From: Bolinopsis microptera
Taxonomy: Eukaryota; Ctenophora; Tentaculata; Lobata; Bolinopsidae
Reading direction: 5' to 3'
Length of the DNA stretch: 64,000 nt
NCBI RefSeq assembly: GCF_026151205.1
Contig: NC_087072.1
Span: forward strand, 14,298,169 to 14,362,168
Part shown: in pieces, positions 1-12,752 of the stretch
Numbering within the stretch: the stretch's first letter is position 1
Layout of the letters: every line of letters begins with the position of its first letter
Translations under genes and position numbers: made by a program
Notes under the pieces: generated by a model
The model's database searches: none
What the model was told of the DNA's origin: nothing
Seen by the model: only the letters and a program-made list of their open reading frames with translations

Positions 1-1800
1 GAGCAAAAGTGTGATCACACCAATTCACAAAAAAGGGTGCATCAGGAACCCTGACAACTATAGAGCAATAGCAGTCTGTAGCTGTATCGGAAAACTGCTC
101 TCTACGATGCTGCTATCTCGGCTCGTTAATCACCGCCAAATCTCACATCCTGATCCACCCAACCAAGCAGGCTTTACCAAAGGAAGTCAATGTAATGACC
201 ATATATTCACGCTGATGTCCACCATAGAAAAATACAAGAAAGTCAAAAGTAAAATATATGCAGTGTTCATTGATCTTCGCAAAGCTTTCGATCTAGTCTG
301 CAGACAAGCTCTCATGTTCAAACTAGCCTGCTATGGTGTCAATGGTGGCTACTACGACATCATCAAAGACATGTACAGCAAATCAGAGGGTCATATCAAG
401 ATGAATGGTAAAATCAGTGAAGCATTCAAGATCCTTAAAGGGACTGAACAAGGACACCCACTTAGCCCTGAGTTTTTCAAAGTTTACTTTAAAAAGCTTT
501 CTGACCTCGAACTGCCCGACACTCGCTGGACTTTCAGTGACTCACTTAGCGTGGGCTGATGATCTAGTAATCCTCGGCCTAGATCCTGAGTCTCTCCAAA
601 AGTTGCTTACGATTATTGGGGACTACTGTAACGAATGGGGTCTGGAAATCAATATCTCCAAAACCAAATTCATGGTCTTCAATGGCAAAGGACCAGACAT
701 TCCAAATTGGCGTCCTTCCATCCACGAAAGAGATATCGAGATGGTCTCCAGCTACTGCTATCTTGGGATTATTATAAGCAGCACAGGGAAATTTCGGCAA
801 GCAACTGACTCTCTATACCGTAAAGGACTTGGAGCTTACTTCAGCTTGAGAAGCACTATAGACCGGAGATTCGTTGATGCATCCTGCCTTAACAAATTAT
901 TTAACACCCTTGTTAAGCCAATTCTACTTTACAGCTGTCAAGTTTGGGCCCCGGTTCTACCCACCGTCAATAAGGTCCTCTCTAGCTTCAGCAAGTTTCA
1001 CAATCTTGATCATGCGGTCTCTCACATCGCTAAACAGCAACTTGAGCAAGTGCATCTACGACACCTAAAATACCTTCTTGGTATAAACAGAAGGGCAGTC
1101 AATGCTACAGCCTGGGGAGAAACTGGCTCATACCCAATCATTATTGAAATGTTGAAACTGAGTACTAAATATTTCAAAAGAGTTATGAGCCTCCCCTCTA
1201 CACAACTAGTCAAAGCTGCAATGACTGAGCAGATTAACCTCAAATTGTCATGGTTTGTAGGCATCGAATCAATCATCAAATCATTCAACAACATCGACCT
1301 TCTTGAAAGGAATTCATCGTCGCTGTTGAACGCAGCCTCACTCGCAGACTCCTGCAGCCCTGAATTAATCACAGAGAACCTGAAAAAACAGTTCCGCGAT
1401 TCCTGGGGTTCTCTTGTGCAAGATTCTAGAAAGTTATCATTCTACAGTGAAGTCAAAACAGAATTTGCATGGGAGCCATATCTAACCTATGCTAGGTCTT
1501 TTCATGGACAGAAGGGCAACCACACAGATTCGGTCCAGTTCTCATCACCTTCGAATTGAAAGGGGGAGATATTACAAAACTCCAATTGATGAAAGGAATT
1601 TCAAAATCTCAGTGGAAACCTACTCAACAATGTTGGTAATGGTAGCTTCAATCTTGCCTCCACGTTCATGTCGCAGTCTGATTGCAAGGATACTCCCAGT
1701 GATGAGGACGTAAGTTTGATCAAACTCTCAACCAGCACCATTAACAAGATCTACAGACTAACCCTCAACTTCAAAGACAGTCTGAAAGCAGATAATTAGT
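1..1800 (+). pseudogene. Decayed non-LTR retrotransposon (LINE), reverse transcriptase part
   Basis: The 3' part of a LINE, cut by the left window edge. Frame 11-559 carries reverse transcriptase blocks: HKKG, NYRAIAVCSCIGKLL, the first catalytic aspartate in FIDLRKAFD, and GTEQGHPLSP. The protein then continues in another frame (405-1559) with the catalytic ADD in WADDLVILG, then LEINISKTKFMVF and a long C-terminal region. The jump between frames lies near 500-520, after the LSP block, so the copy cannot make an intact enzyme. The stretch from 1560 to about 1800 is probably its 3' untranslated part. Overall it looks like the Jockey/CR1/I group; I cannot place it more finely by eye. Confidence 0.88.
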
Positions 1801-3356
1801 TTACTTTCTCGGTTTTCTTTTTTTTATTCTTTCTTCCTTTTTCCTCTCCTCCCTTTTTCCTCCCAGCTTTGAATCTGTGACGGATGTGATGGAAGGCTTG
1901 CGTTCACTTTTATCCCTACATGGGCTCCCGGCCGTGCGTCCATGTAGGAGCTGTGGGGCCTTCCGAGTGATAGGGTTACAGTGACTGCTAGTAGAGAAAA
2001 TATGAAGGTTCCACCAGTAGACATTAGTATCGAAAGCAGGGCATTGGCTCGACCTCCGAGGCGGGGTATCCGTGAGGACCCTGGTCGTAATCAGCTCTGC
2101 ACTGTTTCAGTGTATCCTGATGCCTGAAATCTCGGACACTGCCTACGTACGGGGTAGACAGCCACGGATGATTTTGTCTGTGAGCTTTTCATCACTTCCT
2201 GACATGAGCCAGACTCCAGCTGCATCCTTCCTTTTCCTTTTTCTTTACTTCCCGTTCAGTCTACCTCTTCATCATCAGTTAGAGTTGCCTCGCCTTGCAT
2301 TCGAACTTTGCCACCACAGTTCACCACGGCACCTCTTTTGGATGCCTCCTGCCGGGCAACACTAGCTCTCAGACACTGGCTTCTGTGTGTTTTCTGTGGC
2401 CGTGTATTCCGTTTTATGCCACCCTCTCTGCCGTTCTCGTGCTTGCGCCCACCCACTCATCAGTGGGCTGTTCATTTGACAGAGTTACTGGCTGGCACTC
2501 CCATCATCTTCTCACTCACCATCACTGCCCAATCAAATTTATGCAATCAAAATCACTATACACCCATAATCATATGATCAAAACACAAAGCTTTGAAATA
2601 TACTCTTTTCTGTTTGAGATTTGAATAACGTTACTGTAATGCTCCAAATTATATTTTAAATGTTCAAAAAGAAAAAAATGTTCAAAAAAATGTTGAATAA
2701 TGGATACTCTTGTTCTGAACAAAATCTGAATGCAACTCCAAGAAGTCCTCGCATTTAACAAAATCCCTTTTAAGTTTCATGACATTCTCAACACTGGTCT
2801 TAAGATCTTTCAGCCCATTTAATGAAAACAAGTTTAAAACATTGGTAACAGAATTCAGATCCATAGTGATGGGTGGAAGAGGAAGGAGAAAATGGCGGTG
2901 AAGTGTATAAATTAGCCCAGGAAGTGATGCGTTGCTAGTAGATACACACGGTCACGTCATCGTCTCTTCTATTGCTTTTACATTGGGACCTCAAATTATT
3001 TGTAATATAGAAATGTTGAAAGTATTATAAACACTACAACCAACATTATTTATTTGTTCGGAAATTAGGACGATTACCAATCATGTTTTTAGTGACCAAA
3101 TTGAATAATCGGAATGAATCCTCTAAATTTTTTAAATGCACAAAAACACGATTTGGAAACATGATAAAAACAGTTTGCGGATTGACGATTCGGCAATGAA
3201 TTAGTATTACGCAGTTCGAGCGTTCATTTTAATGTCTGCCCACAATTATGTCCGTTCACGCAATGTCCGATCAAATAACATCCGATAAATTAAAAAGTTT
3301 TACCTCACCGAATCACGTCAGTACTGCTAAGTGCAATTATTGTGGACAGATCGATG
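1801..3356. other. No supportable gene
   Basis: No gene is visible here. Short open frames lack family motifs and exon-like context. The region at 1800-2560 is more GC-rich than what follows and could be LINE 3' sequence or an unrecognised repeat. From about 2570 it is ordinary AT-rich spacer. Confidence 0.5.
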
Positions 3357-4302
<946 letters not shown>

Positions 4303-5018
4303 CTAACCAAGTAACCAAGGTTGTGCGCAGCGTCCTGTGCACTTAAGTTCTCCTGATCGCTTGCACCTGCACTTTTTGGAACAGCACTTTTTGGAACAGT
4401 CCTCGTCCATCGCATCAACTTTTCCCGGTTTGGTATAATTCACGACATTTTCCCAAGTCCTGTACCGACACATGTTCTTACATTTTTGCTGGGTGCAGTC
4501 ATCCTTAGTCATGTCCTTTTTACATGTACATGTGTTACAACCATCACTGTATTTGTCACCGGTGTAAGCTCGCTGAGTTTTACCTTCGTTGTCAATGAAC
4601 AGACAACAGAAAGTACCCTCGCTGCATGCCAGTCGTCCTAAGGAAAATTAGAACTTGTCAAATTTTGAAAAATAGATAATGAATATGTTGAAACTAAGAC
4701 CGACAAATTATACAGAGGGTGGCCCAGAGCTAATTCATATAATATAAAATTAACAACATGATATTTACCTTGAGGTGAGATAAAGCTGTACATGGGCTTG
4801 GTCGTGCATGTGCATTCCTCGCATCCCCTGTAGACCTTTGCTCCGATTTCGATTTTCTTTTTGTCGTGATAACAATAGGTTATTTCAACTTTTTTGGGGA
4901 CAGTAGGTTTTCTCTCTGAGTCTGGGGGCGAGCTGGAGGAGGAACTTGTACTGGTCGTGGGCGATTCGGCAAAACTTGCACTTATCAGGCAAGCTCCGAG
5001 CAGAATAAACTGGAACAT
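4303..5018 (-). CDS. Secreted cysteine-rich protein with VWC-like repeats (two exons)
   Basis: Function is unknown to me. Exon 1 is 4769-5018 and exon 2 is 4303-4637, joined across a GT/AG intron in phase 1; together they give 194 codons plus a stop. The protein begins with a signal peptide (MFQFILLGACLISASFA), then a Ser/Thr/Pro-rich linker, then two cysteine-rich units of similar design: GAKVYRGCEECTCTT at the end of exon 1 and TGDKYSDGCNTCTC in exon 2. This spacing recalls von Willebrand type C-like domains. A Lys/Cys-rich tail follows (KKCCSKKCRCKR) with more paired cysteines, so several disulfides are likely. A diverged duplicate lies at 17699-19177 on the same strand; this copy appears intact. 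Identity beyond a secreted Cys-rich protein is not established. Confidence 0.82.
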
Positions 5019-5399
5019 TGTATGGCTTGGAAATAATATTGTTATGATACCGCTGTGTAATGATAAAGATATAACAAAAGTTATAAAATGAAATAAACAG
5101 TCTGAGAGTTGGACTGCGTACAGTACACATTAATATAGTATGAAACATAAGAGGAAAATTCTTTGTTCGTCGATATTATGATCATATTAGTATTACTGTG
5201 AACAGGTGAACTGCATAAATCAAAATTAAGTATTGAATATTGTTCCTACTTTTAACTTGACTTTTTACGAATTATGACCAATATTAATAACCATTTCTCC
5301 TTTTAATTTCAAATCATTACATGGCAAATAATTTTAGAAGGAATTACTTGGTACTAATATATATCTAAGGATGCGATAAACCTCTTAACCTCATGTTTG

Positions 5400-6130
5400 C
5401 CTCACGTTCAAGGCTCTTACTAATTCGCTCGCCCAGAAATTTCACGTGACTTTGGTTTTTATGGTTTTGCAGCCGGACAAAACGGTTTTACATAAACCCT
5501 AATCCCAACCCTAACCATAACCCCGAAGCTGACCATAACCCTTACCACAACCCGAGCCCTAAACAATCGAATTCATGTTTCACTAGCCTGTCACGTGACC
5601 AACATGGCATGGCCTTTTGCCCATAACTCTCCAGGGGAGCATTTTTAGTAACATACAGTTACACAATTGATTTTAAGAGCCTCGAAATCAGTACAGATAA
5701 AAGGGGGCATGCAAGCTTTTTGCGAATTGTACGACTTTTTTACGAACAAATTGTCTGATTTTGCAGTAAAATATACCATATCCCGGTGCACATAATAAGT
5801 TAACTTGGATGATGATTTAGATCACTCTATAAAGTCTACACTCGACTGTCACGTGACTTCTTCAACCCGTTCTTAGAAGTAGAACGGGTTGAAAAAGTCG
5901 AGTGTAGAGTGATTTAAATCATCATCCAAGGTTCTCTAGCTGGCCCTGAACGACTATTCGAAACCTTAGCCCCAATCTGATCCCAACCCTAACCCTAACC
6001 CAATCCATAACAAAAGCATATATGCTAAAACCCTAAGTCTAACCCTAACGAAAAATTATACCACCTTCTTTATACGGTCATATCACGTGATCAAGACAGA
6101 TTTTCGTCAATATCCCGCCAGGGGAGCATT
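5400..6130. repeat. Foldback repeat with degenerate CCCTAA-like tracts
   Basis: Two tracts of imperfect CCCTAA/CCATAA hexamers lie at about 5500-5575 and 5960-6050. Between them, about 5805-5930 is a long imperfect palindrome: GGATGATGATTTAGATCAC is answered by GATTTAAATCATCATCC, and AACCCGTTCT by AGAACGGGTT. Similar segments (CCAGGGGAGCATTTT) occur at about 5632 and 6117. It looks like a foldback element rather than a chromosome end, since unique sequence lies on both sides. Confidence 0.65.
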
Positions 6131-7040
6131 TTATGTAAGGGCCTCAGGAGGTGATTCGGAATCAGCGTCCGAAAATACATCGATTCAAGTTGGTTTAATT
6201 CGTAACACTAACTGTCGGGGGCTATTTTATAAAAATCTCGAAGATCGAGCGTAAAGTGATTTAGCAAGCAAGATTGTGCTTTAAAATGCAAGATCGTAGA
6301 ATGCAAGATCGAAGAATGCAAGATCGAAGTCAATGCAAGAAGCAGAGCAATGAAGTCAGAAGTAGAGCAACGATCTCGAAGCACGAAGGGTTGACATCGT
6401 CAATCAACTTAATAATGTTCGGTCGACGCGAAAGAAATATTTGCTTCATTCAGAGGGAGCAAAAAGAAAACATTTCAACTATGCGACTCATAAATAATAT
6501 TCCAATCCGGATTTTACAGTTACGCGAGAACCACTGAGATAAGAAACCGAGAAGGCTTAATGGAGAATGTAACATCATATGAATGATGTCCCAGAGGTAA
6601 TACTAATAGACCGAGCGTTGTCTCTAAACTGACTTATTTCAGTGATTCTCGAATTGATTCCCCCTCCCGGCCTCATTAAATGACTACTAGTCTCTAGTAC
6701 AAGCTAAACATCAAGACAAGGTGCCGTTCTCTTGTGTATAGTTCCGTTCTCCATACGGTTCGGCTTTGTATTAGAGATTATTCTCGATTCAGGCACGCTG
6801 ATCGAAAATAGACGACTCGAGAATAGACGACTTCAAGTCTCCGTCGTACCCCGTTTTATCGATTCGCATCTACCTGGATATTATAATAGCTTATAATGTT
6901 AGTTATACGTACATAACTTCAGAAACCAGAATGTACAGGGTGTTCACGATACATCGGAACGGTTTCAAACATCTGTAGACTAGATTAATTCATAAAGGAG
7001 TAACCAGCTACCTAACGAGACATATTTATGTTCAACATAA
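6131..7040. other. No gene; short 15-bp tandem repeat
   Basis: No gene is supported. About 6287-6335 contains three near copies of the 15-bp unit GCAAGATCGAAGAAT. The open frame over it shows the repeat (QDRRM) and has no other support. Confidence 0.5.
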
Positions 7041-7985
7041 TTCCGGTGACCTAAATGATTTGGGAACGAAAATATGGCAATTTTTACCGAAAACCGATTT
7101 TTTTTCCATTTCCTTATTTGTTATTTTACAAAAATGAAACCCAATATTTGAGAAAGAATATATGACATCTAACTTAGCTCTGCAAATACATTATCTTTCA
7201 CCGCGAATTCGCCGCGATTTTGCCTAGTTGTTGCGGCGCCGCGAATAATTTTGGCCTAAATAATCGCGATTTTCTTATGTCCTTGGCCCAAATTGATATA
7301 AAATTGCTAAAATCATTGAAAATTGCTATTTTCACCATTTTCTGTCACTTTTGGAGTCCCGTTGTGATCCAAGTTTTTTTTAAATCTTTTGAAACATTGC
7401 ATGCTTATCAAAAAATATATAAAATACCTACCAATAAGCAAAAATGTACGGTGATTCAATATTGTGATTGTATGCGCACTCAATACAAGTACAACGTCCG
7501 CTCAAAGTTTGCTGCAATTCGTAAGCCATGAATGAATGGGAAAAGCGAGCGACCGATTTCATTGATCATTCTCAGTATCATTTTGCATTTGCGGACAGTT
7601 ATTCAAATTAATATCATTTCCTTTTGTTTGGGAAAGAGAGACACTGGCACTGACAGCGGTTCACACTCCACTCTACCCATCGGTTATGGTTTAAGGTTTT
7701 GGTCAAATATACTTCACGACAATCTCTTGTAAAACAAGGGTTCCAGAAAACCCACTTCCTGATACATAACTATTTCTTATTCCTGTCATCTTTGACATTA
7801 AATTAAAACTTAAAATATGCCTGCTGAACGACTTTCGATGAGTCTTAATGCCTGGAAAAACAGTAAAGGGGTTAGGGGGTATAATAGTATAGGCCATAGG
7901 GAGTAAATAGTATCATATATATAGCGAGAACAAATACAATGGCGGCGGTCGTGCTTGCCAGCACTGTGATATAATAAGTGCATAT
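7041..7985. repeat. Rearranged copy of the 2.1-kb interspersed repeat
   Basis: 7260-7510 is similar to 38690-38890. 7515-7712 is an arm of the small inverted-repeat unit seen at 20993-21506. 7713-7985 matches the other end of the 2.1-kb repeat (22555-23083), including GTGCTTGCCAGCACTGTGATAT. The parts are in different relative orders or orientations from the longer copies, so this copy is rearranged and internally deleted. Confidence 0.75.
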
Positions 7986-8194
7986 ATTGATTCTGAACAC
8001 ATTTCACAAGATTTGATCTCGGTTCATGAAGTTTGAAAGAAGTTACTGCAATAAACGCAATTTGGGGTGTGCTTTCTGTGGAGATATAACCTGCGCCTTT
8101 TGCTTTAGAAAAGTACCGGGGCGTCATCTTAGGGGGGCACCAAATCGTCGTTTGAATATGGGACAATTTGGAAGAACTTACCGATCTCGGGCTA

Positions 8195-8415
8195 GGCTGT
8201 AAATATAATTTTAATGACCAGTTTGATGGAGAACATTCTAAGAATGTTACAGTAACATTCTTACATTTCTTGTGCATTGTGCTATATGCAATGTGTTACA
8301 ACTACAGGGATAAAATATATAAACTTACTCTAGAATCCAAATCTATAAAGTGCAGTACGCAGTGAGTATAACTTGGGCGCCATGGGTCTAGTTAGCAGTA
8401 GCAAATGGGCGGATT
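8195..8415. repeat. Dispersed repeat, copy 1 (second copy 15640-15838)
   Basis: About 220 bp closely related to 15640-15838, including the palindrome AGAATGTTACAGTAACATTC and the block AAATCTATAAAGTGCAGTAC. The two copies flank the Penelope-like element, one on each side and in the same orientation. Confidence 0.8.
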
Positions 8416-8692
8416 AAACACGTACTTTTTTATCTTATCTTTTAGACTTGTGGCGTATTTAAAAACGCTGAATAATGTACTGTAGACAAATTAAACCCAT
8501 TTATATCAAAAGTCATCACATTTTCGCTAAAAACAATCTGATTTGGAAGTTAGTCTAATTTCTCGCTATTGTTAGGGCTTTTATTTTTATTTAGCAATAG
8601 CATATTAGGCCAGGGATTAGAAATTACGTTAGGGGCAGGTCAGAGTAAACGTTTAGGGATCTGTAATCTGTACACTGTACAGTCACTCAAGG

Positions 8693-9389
8693 CCATCTTG
8701 GCACATTAAACCGGTACAGGTATTAAACCCCCGAAACCGGTGTGCCAAGTCATCTGCTGATGATGTTCACATAACATTATTTCCTCTCTCCTTTATTCCT
8801 TCCGTCTTTTCTTAAACTTACAGTTCAGTTACTTTATTTCACCAGGTCTACCTAAGGATCAATTATTCTTTGGTGGGGTTTCACTTCTGGTATTGGCTTC
8901 ATTCCCGTTCCTTTTCCTTATTCTTTATACTTATTTTTTATATAGTTTAATGAGATTGCAATTTGTATCACTGTTGAAAGTGTGTGGCGGTTCCTCCGCC
9001 CTGCCGGATGCGCCAAGTGATAGCTTGTTATTATATGATTTACGTCCTTAGTTTTTGCTAGTTGGCCCTTTTTATGATATTATTACCCCCTTTTGCACAG
9101 TTCTTCAGGAGTGTTTCCCTTCATGTTTTCTGTTCCTTAGACCAAACAGGGGCGTGAGCTGCCCGCCCTAGCTACGGTACGAGAAGCAGCGGCAGTGTGT
9201 GATCCGGTTATAAAGAGTGTTCTTGGAACAACAGCACTCTGCTTGGCTGCACTGTGACAGTGGGAGAACATTAGTTCATGTCACCTAACGCCCGCTTAAC
9301 CTTGGCAGCCCCAAGGCATCTGGTTGGTGATGGTTCCCAGGGCTTTTTCAGTTGGAGTCGGCTGTTAAGTTTGTCCTGTAAATTCTTGA
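8693..9389 (+). repeat. Upstream terminal repeat and leader of the Penelope-like element
   Basis: Begins with a segment able to fold on itself: CTTGGCACA pairs with TGTGCCAAG about 40 bases later, with ACCGGT inside both arms. The same segment recurs at 12474-12532. The sequence after it, up to 8958, recurs at 15033-15238. The remainder (8959-9389) has no second copy here, fitting a truncated downstream repeat. I looked for a hammerhead ribozyme core, common in such repeats, and did not find a convincing one. Confidence 0.72.
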
Positions 9390-10004
9390 CTTAAGAAAGG
9401 AAATAAAATATATAACATCACATCCAACACTTGGATTCATCCCAACAGTATTATTTCCCCTGATATAACACCGTGTAATAAGTCAAGATGTCTCACCTGT
9501 AAACCATTCAAGTCAAGTAATATTTTCACCAGTTACGTTACTAATAATTCTTTCATGTTAACTCACTCTGAATCCTTTTCTTGTAAATCTTCTTCTATTA
9601 TCTATCTCCTCACTTGTTCTTGTGGTATTCAATATGTTGGGCTCACAGAACAGCGCCTTAATGAACGCATGAATGGACACCGTGCTTCGGTTAAAGCCGG
9701 CAAATCCTCCTTTGTCCATGACCACTTTAATACTCCCGGTCATAATTTTCATGACGCCTCCATTCAAATTATTGATTTTATTGACCCTTCCTCTACTGAA
9801 GACCCTCGTCTGGCCTTAGCTGACAGGGAACTTCTTTGGATTAATCTCCTGAGCACTGCTCACCCTCTAGGTCTCAATGACAACATAAAAGGTTCTGGTA
9901 ATATTTCTAAAAGCAACTTTAACGATATTTATTTTAAAAGTAAAATAAAAAGATATAAAAGAGGACATGGCAGAAAAAAGAAAAACAAAAGCCATGAAGA
10001 TTGA
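9390..10004 (+). CDS. GIY-YIG endonuclease domain of the Penelope-like element
   Basis: Open from 9390 without an early ATG; the first ATG is at 9555, inside the domain, so the true start is unclear or non-standard. A cysteine cluster CNKSRCLTC (9474-9500) precedes the core, then SIIYLLTCSCGIQYVGLTE, a GIY-YIG variant, followed by LNERMNGHR with the expected Arg. ADRELLWINLL carries a plausible catalytic Glu. The end is basic (RGHGRKKKNKSHED). In Penelope-like elements this nuclease nicks target DNA to prime reverse transcription. The frame overlaps the next one by 38 bases at an A-rich run, so the two were probably one polyprotein separated by a small indel, or overlapping frames. Confidence 0.85.
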   Translation, partial: LKKGNKIYNITSNTWIHPNSIISPDITPCNKSRCLTCKPFKSSNIFTSYVTNNSFMLTHSESFSCKSSSIIYLLTCSCGIQYVGLTEQRLNERMNGHRASVKAGKSSFVHDHFNTPGHNFHDASIQIIDFIDPSSTEDPRLALADRELLWINLLSTAHPLGLNDNIKGSGNISKSNFNDIYFKSKIKRYKRGHGRKKKNKSHED

Positions 10005-12449
10005 CAATAAATATGAAAGTTTAAAAAGAAAAATGTCTGAAAGCAAATACAACTTTTATAAAGATATAAGTAGCCTTCAAAAAGGCGAGCTCAAGCAACT
10101 TAGCTCTCATTCCCTCTGCAAATCTGGAGCCATTTTCCTTGTTATACAATCTTTTGCTGGCCAAGACAGCACTTCTTCTCCTAATATCACCTCTGTTAAT
10201 AGCGAGTTTATCACTTTTCACTATTGTTCTAAAATATTTGATAAACTCCGAATAGAGTCAGTCATTCGTGACTCTAGGATCTTGATTCTTCTCCCTCCAA
10301 ACCTTACGCCTTTCCTTCCCTTAAAAGTTTACTATAAGTACGATATTCCTGTCGGGCGTAAGCTTTTTAATTATAATAGATTCCTTAAATCACTTGATAA
10401 TACTACTATTTCCTCCATCCTGGAAGGTGATTGCCCAGTGGCGTAACGTTGCCTGTTGGCGCCCCCCTGCCGAAAAGGCGCCCCCCTGTTGGCGCCCCTT
10501 CCCCTTTTGGTGCCCCTCCCTAAAATTGAACAAATTAGGTGATTTTAGAGGATACGCCGGTAAAATCTCTAAAAAAGTGTGTATCTAGAGCAAAACGCGC
10601 AGTTTTGCTAGTACTTTAGTTAAGTTTTCGAAATTGTCCCACATTCAAACGACGATTTGGCGCCCCCCTAAGACGGCGCCCCCCTGCACAGCGGGGTCAG
10701 CAGGGCCCTTTGTTACGCCACTGTGATTGCCCCTGTTCCAGTAACCCTTATTGCTATCAGCCTCGAGGCCACATCATCACCGGTGACCTTGCTTTCATTG
10801 AGCACGAGGATTTAAGAGGCATCATGAGTTACGGTACCAAATTTAGGGAACCTGTGTCTGTTCCTCCTGAGCAAATCTTGGAGAGCCTCAACGAGTGTTC
10901 AGCCAACTTCGCCACCCGTATGGCTAGGAAACATGGACTTTCATGTTTGGAATTCCAGGATTGGAAAGATGAGGTCTCCCGGATCTTCACCAATCGCCTT
11001 AACTTCCTCTCCTCCTCCCCTAATAACTTCACTCCCTACAATTCCATTCTACAAAGGGATGATGTTAAATCTTATCTCGACAGTCTTTCTTCTTCTTTTA
11101 TTATTTGCTCCGTAGATAAAGCTTCAAATAATTATGTTTTTGTCTGCAAGAAGTTTTATCTTTTAACCCTTCTCAACGAACTTGGCTACGATCTCACTTC
11201 TCTAGAGTGTCGTGGCAATTCTACTTATCATCCGGTTAACTCTGTAGAGGATGATATTATTCAGGAACATGTGAACTTCATTAAAGATAACTTTAATATT
11301 CGTGTTTCTGAGGACAACCTTTGTCTACCGAGAATCTTTTGGATTCCTAAACTTCACAAGAATCCTTATAAGTCTAGATTTATAGCTGGGGCCAGTAAAT
11401 GTACCACTAAGCAGATATCAGTTGTAGTCAACAAAGCTTTAAAAGTTTTAAAAGAATACTTTTCCAAATACTGCAACTCTATCTACAACAATACTGGAAT
11501 TAACTGCGACTGGAGCATTAACAGCTCTAAACAGTTCCTGGAAAGGCTGCCTAGACTAGAGATTTTTAATATGCAGGTATACGACTTTACCACTCTGTAT
11601 ACCAATCTAGACCTTCAGGTTGTACAGTCACTGCTTTTCGAGCTAATAGATCTCCTCTTTAGTAATACGAATAAATTTATTTGTGTTTCTCTGTATAAGA
11701 ACAACAATTTTTTCTCTAAAAAGGAATATAACGGATACTTATGTTTTTCTGCTGATAAACTCAAAACAGCTATTACATTTATTCTGTTTAACACTTTTGT
11801 TTGTTTTGGGGATCAGATTTTAAGACAAACGAAAGGTATTCCCATGGGAGGGAATTCTAGTAGCCAGTTCGCTGATCTCTCGCTAGGGAAGTGTGAATTC
11901 AACTACATGGCACGCCTAATCAAAGAAAAGAAGTTCGGTCTCGCTAAGCTCCTCTCAAGAAACTGCAGATATGTCGACGACCTCAACACCATGAACTATT
12001 TGCATTTCTCTAACCTAATCAGGTCCATTTATCCACCTGACCTGCTTATGGAGAGGAGTGGAGACGACAATAAGTCCGTAAACTATCTCGACATCAACAT
12101 CTCGATGAATAACTCCGGACACGTCGCCACCAAGCTTTACAACAAACTTGATGACTTCAACTTTCCTGTGGTCATGTACACATTTCCTAACAGTAATATT
12201 TCCTCTTCTGTTGGTTATAATGTTTTTTACGGTCAGGTCCTTCGTTACTCTTCCATTATCTCTGACCTTGATTCTTTTCTGTGTTCTACCAACACCCTTT
12301 ATAGGACACTTCTTTCAAGATGTTATAATGACAGACTCCTGAAGAGTAAATTCAGAAAGCTTCTGAAAGACCGACCTAGTATTCTGTACAAATACAGTAT
12401 ACTTGATGTCAGCGACATCCTTGACATCACATTTAACGTGAACAGGTGA
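9967..12449 (+). pseudogene. Penelope-like reverse transcriptase, interrupted by a hAT MITE
   Basis: Frame 9967-10435 runs into the insertion 10436-10723 and resumes after the target-site duplicate, ending at 12449. Insertion plus one duplicated target totals 296 bp; removing it puts the two parts in one frame, so the gene was open before the insertion. Conserved blocks: HIITGDLAFIE and KFREP near the N end; FWIPKLHKNPYKSRFIAG (about 11338-11391); catalytic aspartate in YDFTTLYTNLD (about 11580-11612); KGIPMGG (about 11833-11853); catalytic YVDD (about 11970-11981). These are typical of Penelope-like reverse transcriptases. Nothing like a second nuclease follows. Telling Naiad from other clades needs a tree. 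Confidence 0.85.
10436..10723. mobile_element. 288-bp hAT-like MITE inside the reverse transcriptase frame
   Basis: Terminal inverted repeats CAGTGGCGTAAC and GTTACGCCACTG are flanked by the 8-bp direct repeat TGATTGCC (10428-10435 and 10724-10731). An 8-bp duplication with CAG...CTG-type ends is characteristic of the hAT superfamily. The inside is GC-rich with repeated GGCGCCCC blocks and has no coding capacity. A related end lies at about 58494-58529. Confidence 0.92.
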
Positions 12450-12752
12450 TCACTGACGAGTGATTGCTAGGGGGTCTTGGCACATTAAACCGGTACAGGT
12501 ATTAAACCCCCGAAACCGGTGTGCCAAGTCATCAGAGGCACATATTAGGTGCGATGGGTGCGGGATCGCACAATTTACCGTTTTCCGCACATTTCCGCAT
12601 AATTTATTGTTTTCCGCACATTTCCGAACGTTTTGTAATTTTCTGCATATTTCCGCATAATCTAGCATTTTCCGCGATATTTATAATTTTGAAATTTTCG
12701 CGTTAAGATTTTCGAGTGTAAAAACCAAAATATTTTAAAAGTCGGGCTCTTT

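Noticed and set aside
5500-6050. Chromosome end
   Set aside because: The CCCTAA-like tracts are short, degenerate and flanked by unrelated sequence on both sides.
8693-8775. Hammerhead ribozyme in the terminal repeat (CTGATGA at about 8757, GAAAC at about 8733)
   Set aside because: The core motifs are in the wrong order and spacing for a standard hammerhead and I could not pair stem II; left as a test, not a call.
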